From Plakobranchus ocellatus (Eukaryota; Mollusca; Gastropoda; Plakobranchidae), in assembly GCA_019648995.1 (NCBI GenBank), contig BLXT01000388.1, positions 313,411 to 349,604 of the forward strand: DNA of 36,194 bases, in the 5' to 3' direction. The position numbers and the translations under genes are program-made. Position 1 is the first letter of the stretch. The number at the start of each line of letters is the position of its first letter. The notes under the pieces are model-generated. The model was not told where the DNA came from, searched no databases, and saw only the letters and a list, made by a program, of their open reading frames with translations. This document shows, piece after piece, positions 1 through 12,200 of this stretch.

Positions 1-567
1 ACAGTGACGTCCAATAAATTAAAATCTTGATGCATAAACCCTTGAGGGTTTTTTTTCTTCCACAATCACTTGGAAGTTTACAAAATAGGCTTTCTCTTCA
101 CATTTTTGTTTTACCAAGAACAAAACTGGCTAAAAATATAAAACCCCAAATATCCATGCAATTTAATTAACTAGAATAACTATAGCTCAATTCTGACATC
201 GCTCACAGGGAGTGAAAGTCGAGCTGAAGCTTAAAAACAATTTTTCAAATCAAAGATAGTATGGTGATTAAAAAAAAACCAAAATCAAACTGAAGAACTA
301 CAAACTGTGTACTTCAAAACTTAACTCTGAAGAGCCGAGTTTCAATCTGCCCCTTCAGGTAAAAGTTTCCGCTTTATTAACCCTTAAATTGCCACAACCC
401 CCAAATCGCCCATCATCGCCCCATAATATTTGCGTTTAGCATCCTCTTTTTCTGTACAGAACGGAGTCTATTTATTTTTATAGTTTCTCATGCAAGAGAG
501 CTCTACCGGTAGTTTGATAGCTTTACTTTCTTTTGCACTTTACTGCATTAAAATCGGTTGAATAGGA

Positions 568-783
568 GTGACACAGCAATTTTTTATAAATGGCTTTCAA
601 TCTCTTGAGCTAGCTTGTCAATTTATAACCACAAATGAAGAAGTAGATAGCCTTCTTGATGAGGAAACAGGACATATAGACAATGAAAGTGATATGAATA
701 ATGATGATAGAGGGGTAGACGATGAAGATTGGAATAATGACACTCTAGATCTAGAGTTAGGTTCGGACCGAGGCACAGTCTGA
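568..783 (+). pseudogene. Acidic reading-frame remnant inside the palindromic element
   Basis: A 71-codon open frame lies in the left arm, rich in Asp, Glu and Asn (for example NEEVDSLLDEE and DDEDWNND). Acidic N-terminal segments are common in piggyBac transposases, so this may be what is left of a transposase start. The matching stretch of the right arm, read on the other strand, has an early stop and indels. No DDD catalytic region is present. This could also be chance. Confidence 0.35.
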
Positions 784-1017
784 TAGGGTTGGTCATTTTA
801 TATTATTTTTTTTTCACAATTTCTTGATATAAAAGCATACCATGTTATATATGAGAAGATAGCTTGTTCATTTCTCCAAAATATGGTGATTTTTTGGAAT
901 TTTTTAAAAACAATATTTGAATTCATACAATTTTTTTAGTGGAACCTGTTATGAAAAAAAAAGTTATGCTCCTTACTTTGGTAATTTGGTTATCGAAATT
1001 CTAGAGGGGCCTGGTAA

Positions 1018-1030
1018 TTTAACTCTTAAT
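1018..1030. repeat. Centre of palindrome with two overlapping TTAA and TIR-like sequences
   Basis: The pivot reads TTTAACTCTTAAT, with TTAA at 1019-1022 and 1026-1029. Reading outward to the right gives CTCTTAATTTACCAGGCC; reading outward to the left gives GAGTTAAATTACCAGGCC. Both resemble the outer terminal repeats, so each arm looks like a complete short element with its own ends. Confidence 0.5.
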
Positions 1031-1996
1031 TTACCAGGCCCTTCTAGAATTTCTATAGACAAATTACCAATGCAAGGAGCATAACTCTTAATTTTTTTTC
1101 ATAACAGGTCCCACTAAAAAAATTGTATAAATTCAAATATTGGTTTTAAAAAATTCTAAAAATCACCATATTTTGGAGAAATGAACAAGCTTTCTTCTCA
1201 TATATAACATGTAATGCTTTTATATCAAGAAAATATGAAAAAAAAATAGTAAAAAATGACCACCCCTATCAGACAGTGCCTCCAAATCTAGGTCCGAACC
1301 CAACTCTAGATCTAGGTTTAGATCTAGATCTAGAGTGCCATCTTCAAATGTCTATCCCTCTATCATCATTACTCATATTACTTTCATTGTCTATATCTCC
1401 TTATTCCTCATCAACAATGTTATCTACTTCTTCATTTTTGGGTCTGGACGGACAAGCTGGCTTAAGAAATTGAAAGCTATTTTTAAAAAATCGCTGTACC
1501 ACTTCTATTCAACCAATTCTCATGCAGTAAAAAACAAACGAACGTAGAACTATCAAACTGCTGATAGCGCTCTCTTGCGTTAGAAACTATAAAAATAAAT
1601 AGGCTCTGTTCCGTACAGAATGAGTGCATGCTAAACGCCAATATTAGCAGGCAATGGCGGGTGATTTGGTAAAACTCGAGAACGGGCGATACCGGGCCTT
1701 ATGGTAAATTAAAGGGTTAAGGATTATGTGAAATTTACAGACAGGTCTACAATACTCAAACATACAAAATTGAAGGGTTTTCTTCAAAAACATCAAAATC
1801 TGAAACTTGCTCTTTCAGATCAGGCGCTCAAAAGCTATGCTGATGAAGCTCTAAAATATCTCTTTTTCTTTCATAGAGCAGAGACAAGTAGTTTCCTCAA
1901 CCCTCCTCTCCACCTCCATTCCCACATACATTATGTGTATGTATTATCAGGAAGCAGAAATGAGGGCGGAAAAAAATTAAATTAAAATGTACAAAC

Positions 1997-2079
1997 CTGT
2001 GATGTTTCTATGATTTCATTCCACATCTTTGCAAAATATGGTAAATGCAATGGAACACCTTCATATGCCACCATGGCAT
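1997..2079 (-). CDS. USP34: USP34 exon a45 (last in window), residues 1625-1652
   Basis: Encodes AMVAYEGVPLHLPYFAKMWN and EIIETSQ, ending at donor CAG|GTTTGT in phase 0. The protein continues beyond the left edge: vertebrate USP34 has several hundred further residues. The rest of the window (1-1996) is intron and holds a palindromic element; 1-376 and 1721-1996 show nothing else. Confidence 0.93.
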
Positions 2080-5000
2080 CTGATAAAGAAAAAACAATGG
2101 AGATGAAAAATTATGCTTTTAGGGTAACATAAAAATAGAGGAAATCTTGTGACTTTCTCTGAGACACTAACTAATCCAACATTTTTATTTTTTTTCCAAT
2201 ATTTGTAGGCCACTTTTTCTAAAGTTATGAGTATAATTATGGGAGAACAATTATTCTTTTTTTAAATTAGACAGTGCATGAACTATCAAAACCCTTGGGT
2301 TTTTTTTTTCCCCTAAAATTTTTAGGTTTTTCCCTTTCATGAAAAATCATAGTCATTTAATTTTTTTCATTTAGCCGAAACTTTTGTCAAAGAAACTGAT
2401 GCCTTTCTTCTGGGAATACATGAGAAATGTTTAAAGGAAGCATAAGCAACTTCACCAAAATCGTAACTCATTTTTAAATAAGCATTTGGCGTTTAAAATG
2501 TCCAAGTCCATAGTGCAATTTTAAATAGTCAAAAGAAAGTTTTGAGGATGCGGGTGTGCAGCTTTGTACATATAGTTTAAAACTTTCTCCAATTCAAACA
2601 GAAGTAAATTAAAAAAGAAAACAAACCAGAAATGCTTTGTTAAGCAGGCACAAAACTTACACAAGTTGATGAGATCTGTATCGAGCATCTTCAGATTGAT
2701 GGCCATCCTACACATCCTGTCTATGAGGCGATGATAAGGTTCATAGTAGCTGCTTAGAGCCCTGTCGTAATCATCATCAGCGCCCTGTAGTAACAGCAAA
2801 GGAAATTAAAAGAAAATGAAAATAAATTGCTTGCTTTTGATAGCCATTTTGAACTAAAGAACAGCACAGAAATTCAAATCTCTTTGCTCTTGTGAAATAC
2901 TGTGAGCCCACTCAAACTCTGGTAGTTGAGAAAATCTAAAAAAAAAAATTTGCTTGATTCAACCGCCATTTAATTTTTATTCGAGAGAAATACCAATGCA
3001 AGAGCTTGTGAGGTCATTTTGAATCATTGATTTAAATAGTGCTGTTCTATTCTGTGAGTTTCCCAATGGTAAAAACTTGAATAAGGAAAGCTGATTTTGT
3101 GCAGAGATACAAAGATTTTCCCTCATTAAAAAAAAGCATTTAGAGGAAGAAATTCATTTTTTTTTTTTTTGTAATAGTAAATGCCTTTTCTCAACAGTGC
3201 TGTTACTTTTTTTTACCACTGACTCATCAGACCTGGTCTAAGCACAGATGCACTATTTGAAATATCCAAACTTTTGCACTTTCTCCTGTTTACATCCAAT
3301 CAAAAGAACAGTTTTTTACTCTTATTGATGAATTCCGTGTTCAAATTTGTCAACGGGTTTTTTTTTTCCAGTGTTGCATTTCAATAACCAGAAATTGCTG
3401 GAGCTTTGACTGCAACATTTATTATTAATATTGCAGCCAATTTTGTGTGATTTCAATTTAAGGCCATACTTGACCCACTATTCTATGATGTTTGTGTATG
3501 AAGTCTAACACATGATAATTCACTTGTGTACCACTGACAGATTTGAGACACACAGTCAGAGGTGTTACATTTGAAAAAGATTCTCACTCTCTTACCTTTT
3601 GGACCTCCAGTTGTCCAGCGTGCAGGAACATCTGAAACTGGGGCCTGGATGGACGGGCGCTGGCTTTACTGGTCAGGCTTTGATATGACCGCGAGGGATA
3701 AAATGGACCAACACTCACTTTTTTTGTGTGGAAAAAAAAGGAGAGAGAGAAAAAATCAATATGTTATGAAATTGTAAGAATTCTTCACATAATGCTCAAG
3801 GAATAAGAGGACAATGAAGTGGAGTCAAGTTGGATAAAATGTATTTATCAAGTTCCCTTTAAATGTCAAGGGATCCTCTCTTTGGTCTACTTTATCCAAA
3901 AATTAAACACCCACACTTAAGCGCATGAAAATACTGATGCATTTTCCAATCACCCTCTTTCTTAGATGTAAGTCAAACAAGTCTTGATTTGAAATTTGAA
4001 TCCTCTTTAGCCAAAGCTACTCAAAAATGAAAAACGCTCATTGGCAATAGTGTTCTTGTTGCGTTGTTATTATTATTGTTCTTTTGATTAGCCTTATCCA
4101 ATCCCTCGCTCTAATTGCTTACTTGGTGCACTTGAATTCTGGAACGCTGAGTGGGCATGAAGAAGAAACGTGGTGAGGAATTGTGTAATGTCTTTCTGGA
4201 TGACAAGAACCATCTTGTGAAGCACATCTGAGAAAATACAATTTTTTTATTTATTAGAAATTAAACATTTACAAATGTAATGAATGATCATAAATATCAA
4301 ACCTGTTTGCTGAAAAAAAAAAAATTAATAATATACCTAATTTTTGTTTAATTTTATTTTCTCATTCATGTTGTATTGAAAATAGTTTTAAATGAACAAA
4401 AAACAAAAGACATGCATATCAAGTCAAAGACAGACAAAGTAAACAATAACTTATTTTTACAGCTAAATTTCAATGCTCAGCAAATTGTCAGTTCATATGG
4501 TCAACTCCATGAGAGAAAACATCCTCACTGTACACCATTTAACTAACTTCAGACCAAGTGACCAATCCCAAATGAAAGAAATCATAACAGTAATTTGATT
4601 GGCCCTCATTTGTGCTTTTAAGTTTTTTGTCTGTCAAGAAAAATTATTGAAAACCACATATAGAATTCTGCGCCAACAAAATGTACATGAAGAAATTAAC
4701 TTTTATACAACGGAAATAAATTCTTTCTTAAAATACAATAAAAAAAAAAGAATATAACAAAAAAAAGTTTAATCTACTGTTTTACAGATCTTGACATTGT
4801 ACATAAGAAAAATTAGTTAGCAATCATTATCTCTGCTTTCATGGCAAAAACTGCCCACAAATGTTTCCCCGACACTTACCCAGTGCAATAGCTCGCAGGT
4901 TGTTTGGCACAAAAGAATTCAACAGCATAAGAAGTTTTTTAGCAACGTCATTACATTCCTTCCAATGTATAATGGCAGCACGTATTTCAGCTGTGGGTGA

Positions 5001-8000
5001 AAAATGATTGTGAAAAAAAAAACTTTTACCATTTACTTCAATAGAGAGAAAATTAAATATGATATCATGTAAGACGAGATAGGCCTATATATTACATTCT
5101 TGGTGGTTTTATCAGTAAAACTCTCTCCTATTATAATATGCAGTGCTTCCTTTAGCACTTAGCGCTAAAAGTTATGCATTTTCCTCAAATTATTTACAAA
5201 CAAGTTTTGCATTATCTTCTCTTTCCAAGATTATCTCTATAGTTTGCCAGTATAAAGAAATAATTATCTTAGGATTGGTTTAAAAAAAAACATTATTTAC
5301 ATCTTTTTTAAAGTGCTTGCCACAAAGACCTATTCCACAGTATTTGAGTTAAAATTTTCTTTTAAGAGTCAAAGAATTAATGCTGTACGGGGTATATAAA
5401 TTAGCTTTAGAGTGATAATGGCCACAAAAAGTCAAGCACATTTATCATAAGTTGTGTAAATTATTAAGACCAAACACTTCTTATTAAAAAAAAACAAAAA
5501 AAAATAAGAGAATCTTCATGACTCACGACTTCCAAGAAGTAGATTTGATAAATCCAGGTTCATTATAGAGTGGACACCAATGCATATATTAGAAAGCATT
5601 CAATTTGGAATGAACTAACAAACAAACAGAGAGAAATCTCTCAGATTGGATGGCAAGCCCGTACCTTTCCTCTCCCCATCTTTGGCAGCCACTAGCAGAG
5701 CGTGTATGAGCTGCAGCACGTCAATCAGATCTCCAGTGACGTGGCAGGCAGTTGCTTCATGAAACATGGTGTAGATGATGAAGAAAGACTGCAAGTAGAG
5801 ACAAAAGAAAAAAAAAAACAAACCTGAGATTTGGCCATTATTATCCTGTGGCTGCTATGGGGGTGGGGTTGCAGCCTGTCCCTTAAGTTCATAATAATAT
5901 ACATATATCTATTTTTTATTTTTTTTGTTAACCATGTCAAAGTTTATTTTTATGAAGTGCTTTGCCTGTGTTAGCAGCACTGGCCATCATGTCTTTTGCT
6001 CCTAGATCTGCAGTAACGAAAAGCAGTATCGAGCATAGACTTATCACTGATGCAACTGCTCTTTAATTTACTACGGCAGAATTGTCCAATACTTCTTTAA
6101 CCTCATCTGAGCCAGGTCATTCATTTGAATCAGACTTCTTCTCCCTTTGCCCTCCTAATCTTTTTGACCACTTTTGTAGCACCAATTATTTTAATAATCT
6201 TCTTCACTTCTATTTATCAAAAATTACTACACGAGACTTTTTTTTTTTTTTATGCCATATATAAAGCTGAACAATCATATCTTTAGGGAAATAGTTACTT
6301 TGGTGGAAAATAGGCCAGGAAAAGCACTCTACACTTAGCAAATTTTAATGTATATAAGAAAAATTGTCTGAAAGGAAATATTACCTGGCTTAGAACAGGC
6401 AATCCATTTTGGCATAAAAGGGTCATGTAATCATCAGGCGTCTGCACCAAAATTTTATACACTCTGGGAAGTGAAAAAGAAGAAAAAAAAAGTCATTAGC
6501 ATCTATATCACACCAGAACAAAAATTCTTATCTGTGCTGAAATGTGATATTTTCACGTAGGGGGTAAAGGGCTTACAATACACTCAATGTTTTTCATAGC
6601 ACTGAAACATTCGCCTTTGATTGCAGCCATTTTAGTAAACATAATCAAGTCCTTTTCAAAAAATGACAGGAATTGTGGGATGATTGTTTCACTTTTAGAA
6701 GAGGTTAGGTTAGGTTTTTGTATATATCAAGTCCACATCAAAGTGATATCAGGCATTCTGGCCCTCTGTCAGGCCAGGGCGCCAGTGGCGGGGCTCAAGC
6801 AGATCTCAGGGCTAGCCACTACGCCTTTAGAAGAACATGGATTACTGTTTCTATAAGAGCAAGTGTTTTCTCATGCTTTCTCCGCTAGCTTAATATCTCC
6901 TTGCAAAACCTATTGAAATCAGTCAGTACCATCACAAGGTCACAAATTATATTACTTTAAATGCGAATGTTTATGAATATTTTGCTATATGACTTAGAGC
7001 AAAGATAAAAATTATATATGTTAATTCTATATTACTTCACGCCAATACCAAATACCTTTCTGTGCTCAATAAAGAAGCTATGGTGGGGTTTTCTAACCAG
7101 TCCACTACTCGCTCATCTGAAGATTTTCAGCCCTCCTAATGAATTGGGCTCAAACCTCATTCAGAACAGTCCCTACCCATTTCAGGGCGAGTGTGTTAAC
7201 ATTTCACAACCAATGCCCAGAGATTTTTTCTAACAAATCCAGGAATTTTAAAATGTTGGACAAAATCATTTTTAAAAACTCATTCGATACTCTCTGTTAT
7301 ATGGAGAATTCACTTCAATAAAACTGGTCCCAAAATAATAAACTGATTGAAAAAAAATATTTTTTTTAATTTCATTTGGGGAGGAAGACAAAAGTATAAA
7401 GATGCTAACAGGCAAAGCGTCTGCCACATGACCCTGGGGTCAAGGCCCTGTGTGCACATGATCAGAGTTGCCTTCCTGAAGCTTTCGACTAGGTTGACTT
7501 CCTCAGGGGAATGTTCTGGTTTTCTCTCAGCCATCATCTTCATCATGCACGTCAGCTCTTCTGTGGCCTGGAGTGATTTAAGACGATAAAAAATAAAAAA
7601 AGGATTGGCCATAAAAAGATAAAAAGGCTTGTTTATATGGCTTTTCAAATAGTGAGATGGCAGTTCAAGAGTTTTATGACAAAAAAGTTTGGAAGTTCTA
7701 CAAAAAGAATGTTTGTGAAAAAAAAAAAAATTCAATGATGTAAAATAAAATAGGAATATATATAAATTTCCAATACCGTATGCCAGTTATAACTCATGTG
7801 TGAATTTTTTTTTTTTTTAATGTGAGAAGTTTTTTATTTTTAATCCTGGCAAATCTCAAGGAGTTAAAAATAAAGTAATATATTTTTTTCAAATAAAAAT
7901 TCTCTTCAAAAATTAAAAATAACAAGAACAATAACATTCCAGTCTCAACAAAACAAAACAAAAAAAAAATTTGGCAACTGTCAAATTCTTATTTCTATAG

Positions 8001-9162
8001 ATGATAGTCCAAATGAGATGGTTGTAACTTTTACAATTTGAGATTCTGGTGCGGATTGAAACATTTGCATGCTCAAGGAAAAATGTAAATTAAGTTGAGT
8101 TCCGGGTGAGCAGAGGTACTGTTATTACAATGTTTCTGGAAACGCATTATCAAGAATAAAAATCTATGTTAACTGTCACTTTATTAAAATCTTCACTCTT
8201 AACTTCCAACTGATTAAAGACCGTTTCTATTTCAATTGCATTTTCATTAGCAAGTTTCTTGTTGGTAAAGCTTTACTACATACTACATGAAGAAAGTTAC
8301 CATGCTGTAAATTTTGCGTGAAATCTAACATAATCATAATAAACTCCCTGTGCTAACAAAAAAAAATTACTTGCCCAATAAAAAAATTAAATCAATGCAA
8401 TGCCTCACCTGCAAATATTGATGGGGATAAGGTAAAATGTTTTTGAAAGCCCATTGGAGATTCTGATGACCTGCGAGCTGCCTCATGAAGTGGTTGGAGT
8501 GTTCGCACGCCATACGCAGCAGCCCATAGTACGCAGGCAACATCCCTCGGTTGAAGATTATGTTTTGCTCGTCATCATGATCAGCCCTAGAGTTGATTGT
8601 CAGGACAAAATTGTTTAATCAGACAAAAATGTTCTGCATTTATGTCATAATAAATGATAGATATACTATTACTTCACTGCAATTTATTTTCAGCTACATC
8701 TCCGCCTAAGAATGGATTTTTTTTTGTTGTTTTTGTTTGGGCCTGAAGTTTTTTAAATATTAATTTAATGCTTTCAGATTGAGAACTTGGAACTTCCACT
8801 AGTAGCAACATAAAGTTGTATGAACACTCCACCAATAAGAAAACACTGCAGGACAAGAAAGAAATTTCCCAGCTTTGCAAAGATTTTCAGTGGAAACCTT
8901 TTAAGCTTAAATTTAAAGGATGATAGTTTTACTTTGGTCGAAGCACATTGTCAAATTAAAAGAGTATAAAATAAGAGTATTCAATATTTGGCAGTCTCAC
9001 TCTGATATTCTGCTTGATTTACAAAGTTTTTTGGGTTTAATCATTTCTTATTGAAAGGAATTCTACTGTGACAAAAGCAGCCTCCACATGATATAAAACA
9101 TTTTGCAATGAGAAAGCTGCCATGGAAAAAGATGTACAACTGACACAGATATAAAATGACAT

Positions 9163-9204
<42 letters not shown>

Positions 9205-12200
9205 GCTTCTTTCAGATTTTGGAAGAGTAAAAAAATCACACCAATACATCAACATCTATCCTGTATGACCCAGTTTTTGGGGGGGAACATTATCCTGACA
9301 CAAAACATCTCATCTAATGGCAACACATACACACATCTAACCCAGTATTACAAAGCACTTACAAGATGTAGTTGAAGGCTATGTTCTTGCAGATGTGAGG
9401 GTTGGACACCATCTGTTGCAAATTCTCGGGGCAATCTTGGCTGACGTTGTACCAAAACATTAAGAGAGCCTAAATTATATTTTAAAAAAAAAAGAAAAAG
9501 AAAAAGGAGAAAAATTAAATTGTAGTGTCGTATTTCATTTGTGTTTTGAATTTTATTATTTTATTGTACTGAAATATGCTACAGAATCATAAAAAAAAAA
9601 GATAAGAAGGGGGGAGCGAGGGGGTGAAAAGGCTGGAAAATGATACAGCTTTGCTTTGAGTGACTTACTTGTTTGTTGTGGTTGAGAGCAACCTGAGGTT
9701 CTAACATGTATGGATGGAACAGCTGCCAGAGGTCCATGAAATACGGGGTGAACTACGGAAAAAGAAACATACTGGTGATCAAACATTCTCTCTAGAAAAA
9801 AAAACCTGCTGCATACACGTGTATGAAATCAAGGCCATTAAGATTTTAAAAAAAGACTATCTTGACGTAACATATGTGAAAAACATGAGAGGGTTGTTCT
9901 AAAATGTGGGCGGAAAAAACACCATGCAAGTAAAATATACTCCGCATTTACTGATTGCAGAATACGCAAAAAGAAGATGACTCTGTGGGACTGCATTTCT
10001 ACATTTCATTCATGAAAAAATCAACACTGGAGTAAATAGAAGTTTTTAACAATGAATGTTAAATTTAAATCATGCTCTAAAGCGAAAAAAATTATGAAAT
10101 GAAAAAAAAAGGAAAAGGAAAAGAAAAAAAATTGTAAATATTTTTTCTCAAAAATATAGATGGAACAAACCAACACTTAAGAGTGTTTTACCATGAGTTT
10201 TTCCCTCCGAGAATAGAGGCAGTAGTTGAGAACAGAGAACAGAGACATGAGCTTGGAGTGCGACGGGCCGACAATGTTGGCTTGGGTGGCATCGTATGGA
10301 GCTGCAGATCAAGAAAAACAAATTTAAATTATTCAATTATTCTTTTTATCAATAATTTTTTTTATCCCAAATGTTTAGTATTGTTACAGAATATTCTACA
10401 TGACGGCATGAATCTCTAAGTGAGATCTCTTTTATTTTTTGCATCATGTTAGAGGTTGAGTAACTTTTATACGGTCCTGTGAAAAGATTTACATAACTTG
10501 ATGCCTACAAAATGTGCCCTATGTACTAAAACAAGCCAATAAAACACCATCAAGTATCTCTCGCAAAACATCTTTCCTTGTTGTTCTGCAAATGGTTTAA
10601 GACCAACATACCCTAAATGATCTTTGTTTCGGAGAAAAAAAAAAAACTTGCATCCACTCATTTAATTTTTTTTTCAAATAAAACCTGGGGAAGAAAATGT
10701 AAAAGTCCATCTAACAATTTTGACCCCTTTAACTACTAAACTTGAGTATGAAGAACTTACCAACATGCAGGTGCCCTCTCTTCAAAAGCATGAGTAAGTG
10801 TTGGTATATCTGGCAACAAAATACATGAAAAAAATATTACACAACTGTAAGCAAAATTTCCTTTAAAAAAAAATAAAACATTCTCCAGAACAGGCGGTTA
10901 TAGAGATTATAATACTTTGGGAATGTGGGAAAATACCTTTACAGAATTAAAAATCTCTTGTTGCCCTTTTATATGTATATATTAAGTAAATAGTAGAAAA
11001 ATTCTAAGATAGGAGCTCAGAAAGTGAGGTTGTTTAGCTGATTTTCATATTAAACTTTAAAATACTGAATCAATACAGCAGCAGCAGCAACAGCAGCAGT
11101 AGAAACATCAATACAGCAGCAGAAACAGCAGCAGTAGCAACATCGATACAGCAGCAGTACAAACAGCAACAGAATCAGGAACAACAATGACAAATACTTA
11201 CCCTATGCATGACAGCCAAATCATCTTTTCCCCACTGAGAGAGAGAAATGAAGAAATATGTGTTTATGTGTTTGCATATAGCATTGTTTCAAATATCTAT
11301 TTCTTATGCTTTCATTTTTTAGTTAGTCTACTGATCTGTTCCTTAAAATAAACTTTAGGCAGAGCTAAATTTTTAACGGAGATAAAAGACATAATAAACA
11401 TTTACAGAAGTGCCGCCTGCTTAAATTCAATAAAAGAACTGAAATGAAGCAAGCGCTTTTTAAATTTGTGTTCTATAGCTATCTACAGAGGGGCCTTATT
11501 TAGGATATACTTAGGATTTAGGAACTGGATATACTTTAATAGAAACAAGACTTCAGCCATACCACGATGTTAGAGGAGCAGGTGGAAATAATCCTGGGCC
11601 TATATCCGGACCGGAACATTTCATTGGACACCAGAGATACCAACAGCTGGGCACTCGCTGAAAAAAAAGATTTAAAAAAAAAAAAAAAAACACTTTTCAG
11701 GTCATTCTCAGGTTCTTTTAATTTTTGTTAAAGGAGAAACTAAATGAGATAGATGGTGTTGGCAAACTCCTACCTTAAGTACTTAAAACTCAATGTGGAC
11801 ACAACTATTTTGGAAAACTCCATTCCCATTATATATAGTTAGGAAATCCTCTGATTAAAGCTTTTATACTGTGGTAACATTAGAAAATTTCTAACTGTGA
11901 GATTTTTCTGAGTTACCCTTGCCTACAGTAAAATTACATGCTATGAATAAAAAATACAATTAAAGCTTTCATTCTAAGGGGGAACGATGGCTCATCTGGT
12001 AGGTTAGTTGGCTACCCTGTCAGAGGTCCAAGGTTCAAATCCCAGTCAATTTTTCATCGCTCCTCTGTCCACCCAGCACTAAAAATGGGTAGCTGGGTCT
12101 CTTAAGACCCGCCGAAAGTAANNNNNNNNNNNNNNNNNNNNNNNNNNNNNNNNNNNNNNNNNNNNNNNNNNNNNNNNNNNNNNNNNNNNNNNNNNNNNNN

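Larger units (their letters stand above)
381..1716. mobile_element. piggyBac-like palindromic (foldback) element, non-autonomous
   Basis: A 1336-bp element is flanked by TTAA on both sides (377-380 and 1717-1720). Its ends are inverted repeats: CCCTTAAATTGCCA on the left and, reverse-complemented, CCCTTTAATTTACCA on the right. TTAA duplication with CCC ends is the piggyBac signature. Almost the whole element is an inverted repeat centred near 1024. By eye the inner parts of the arms (about 780-1017 and 1031-1270) agree at roughly nine bases in ten, while the outer parts are more diverged and have indels. No intact transposase is present. It sits in a USP34 intron, so the primary transcript could fold into a very long hairpin. 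Confidence 0.85.

Noticed and set aside
1276..1547. Two short plus-strand frames in the right arm of the palindromic element
   Set aside because: They are antisense to the acidic remnant and have low-complexity composition (Leu/Ser-rich).
7310..7735. A 141-codon minus-strand frame around exon a38
   Set aside because: Only 7410-7567 is coding; the frame simply continues into AT-rich intron on both sides. The donor GTTAGC was set by phase with exon a39.
11988..12042. A possible functional tRNA gene
   Set aside because: Box A and box B are present, but no acceptor stem closes and the sequence continues into a shared non-tRNA body found again at 13001; it is a SINE.
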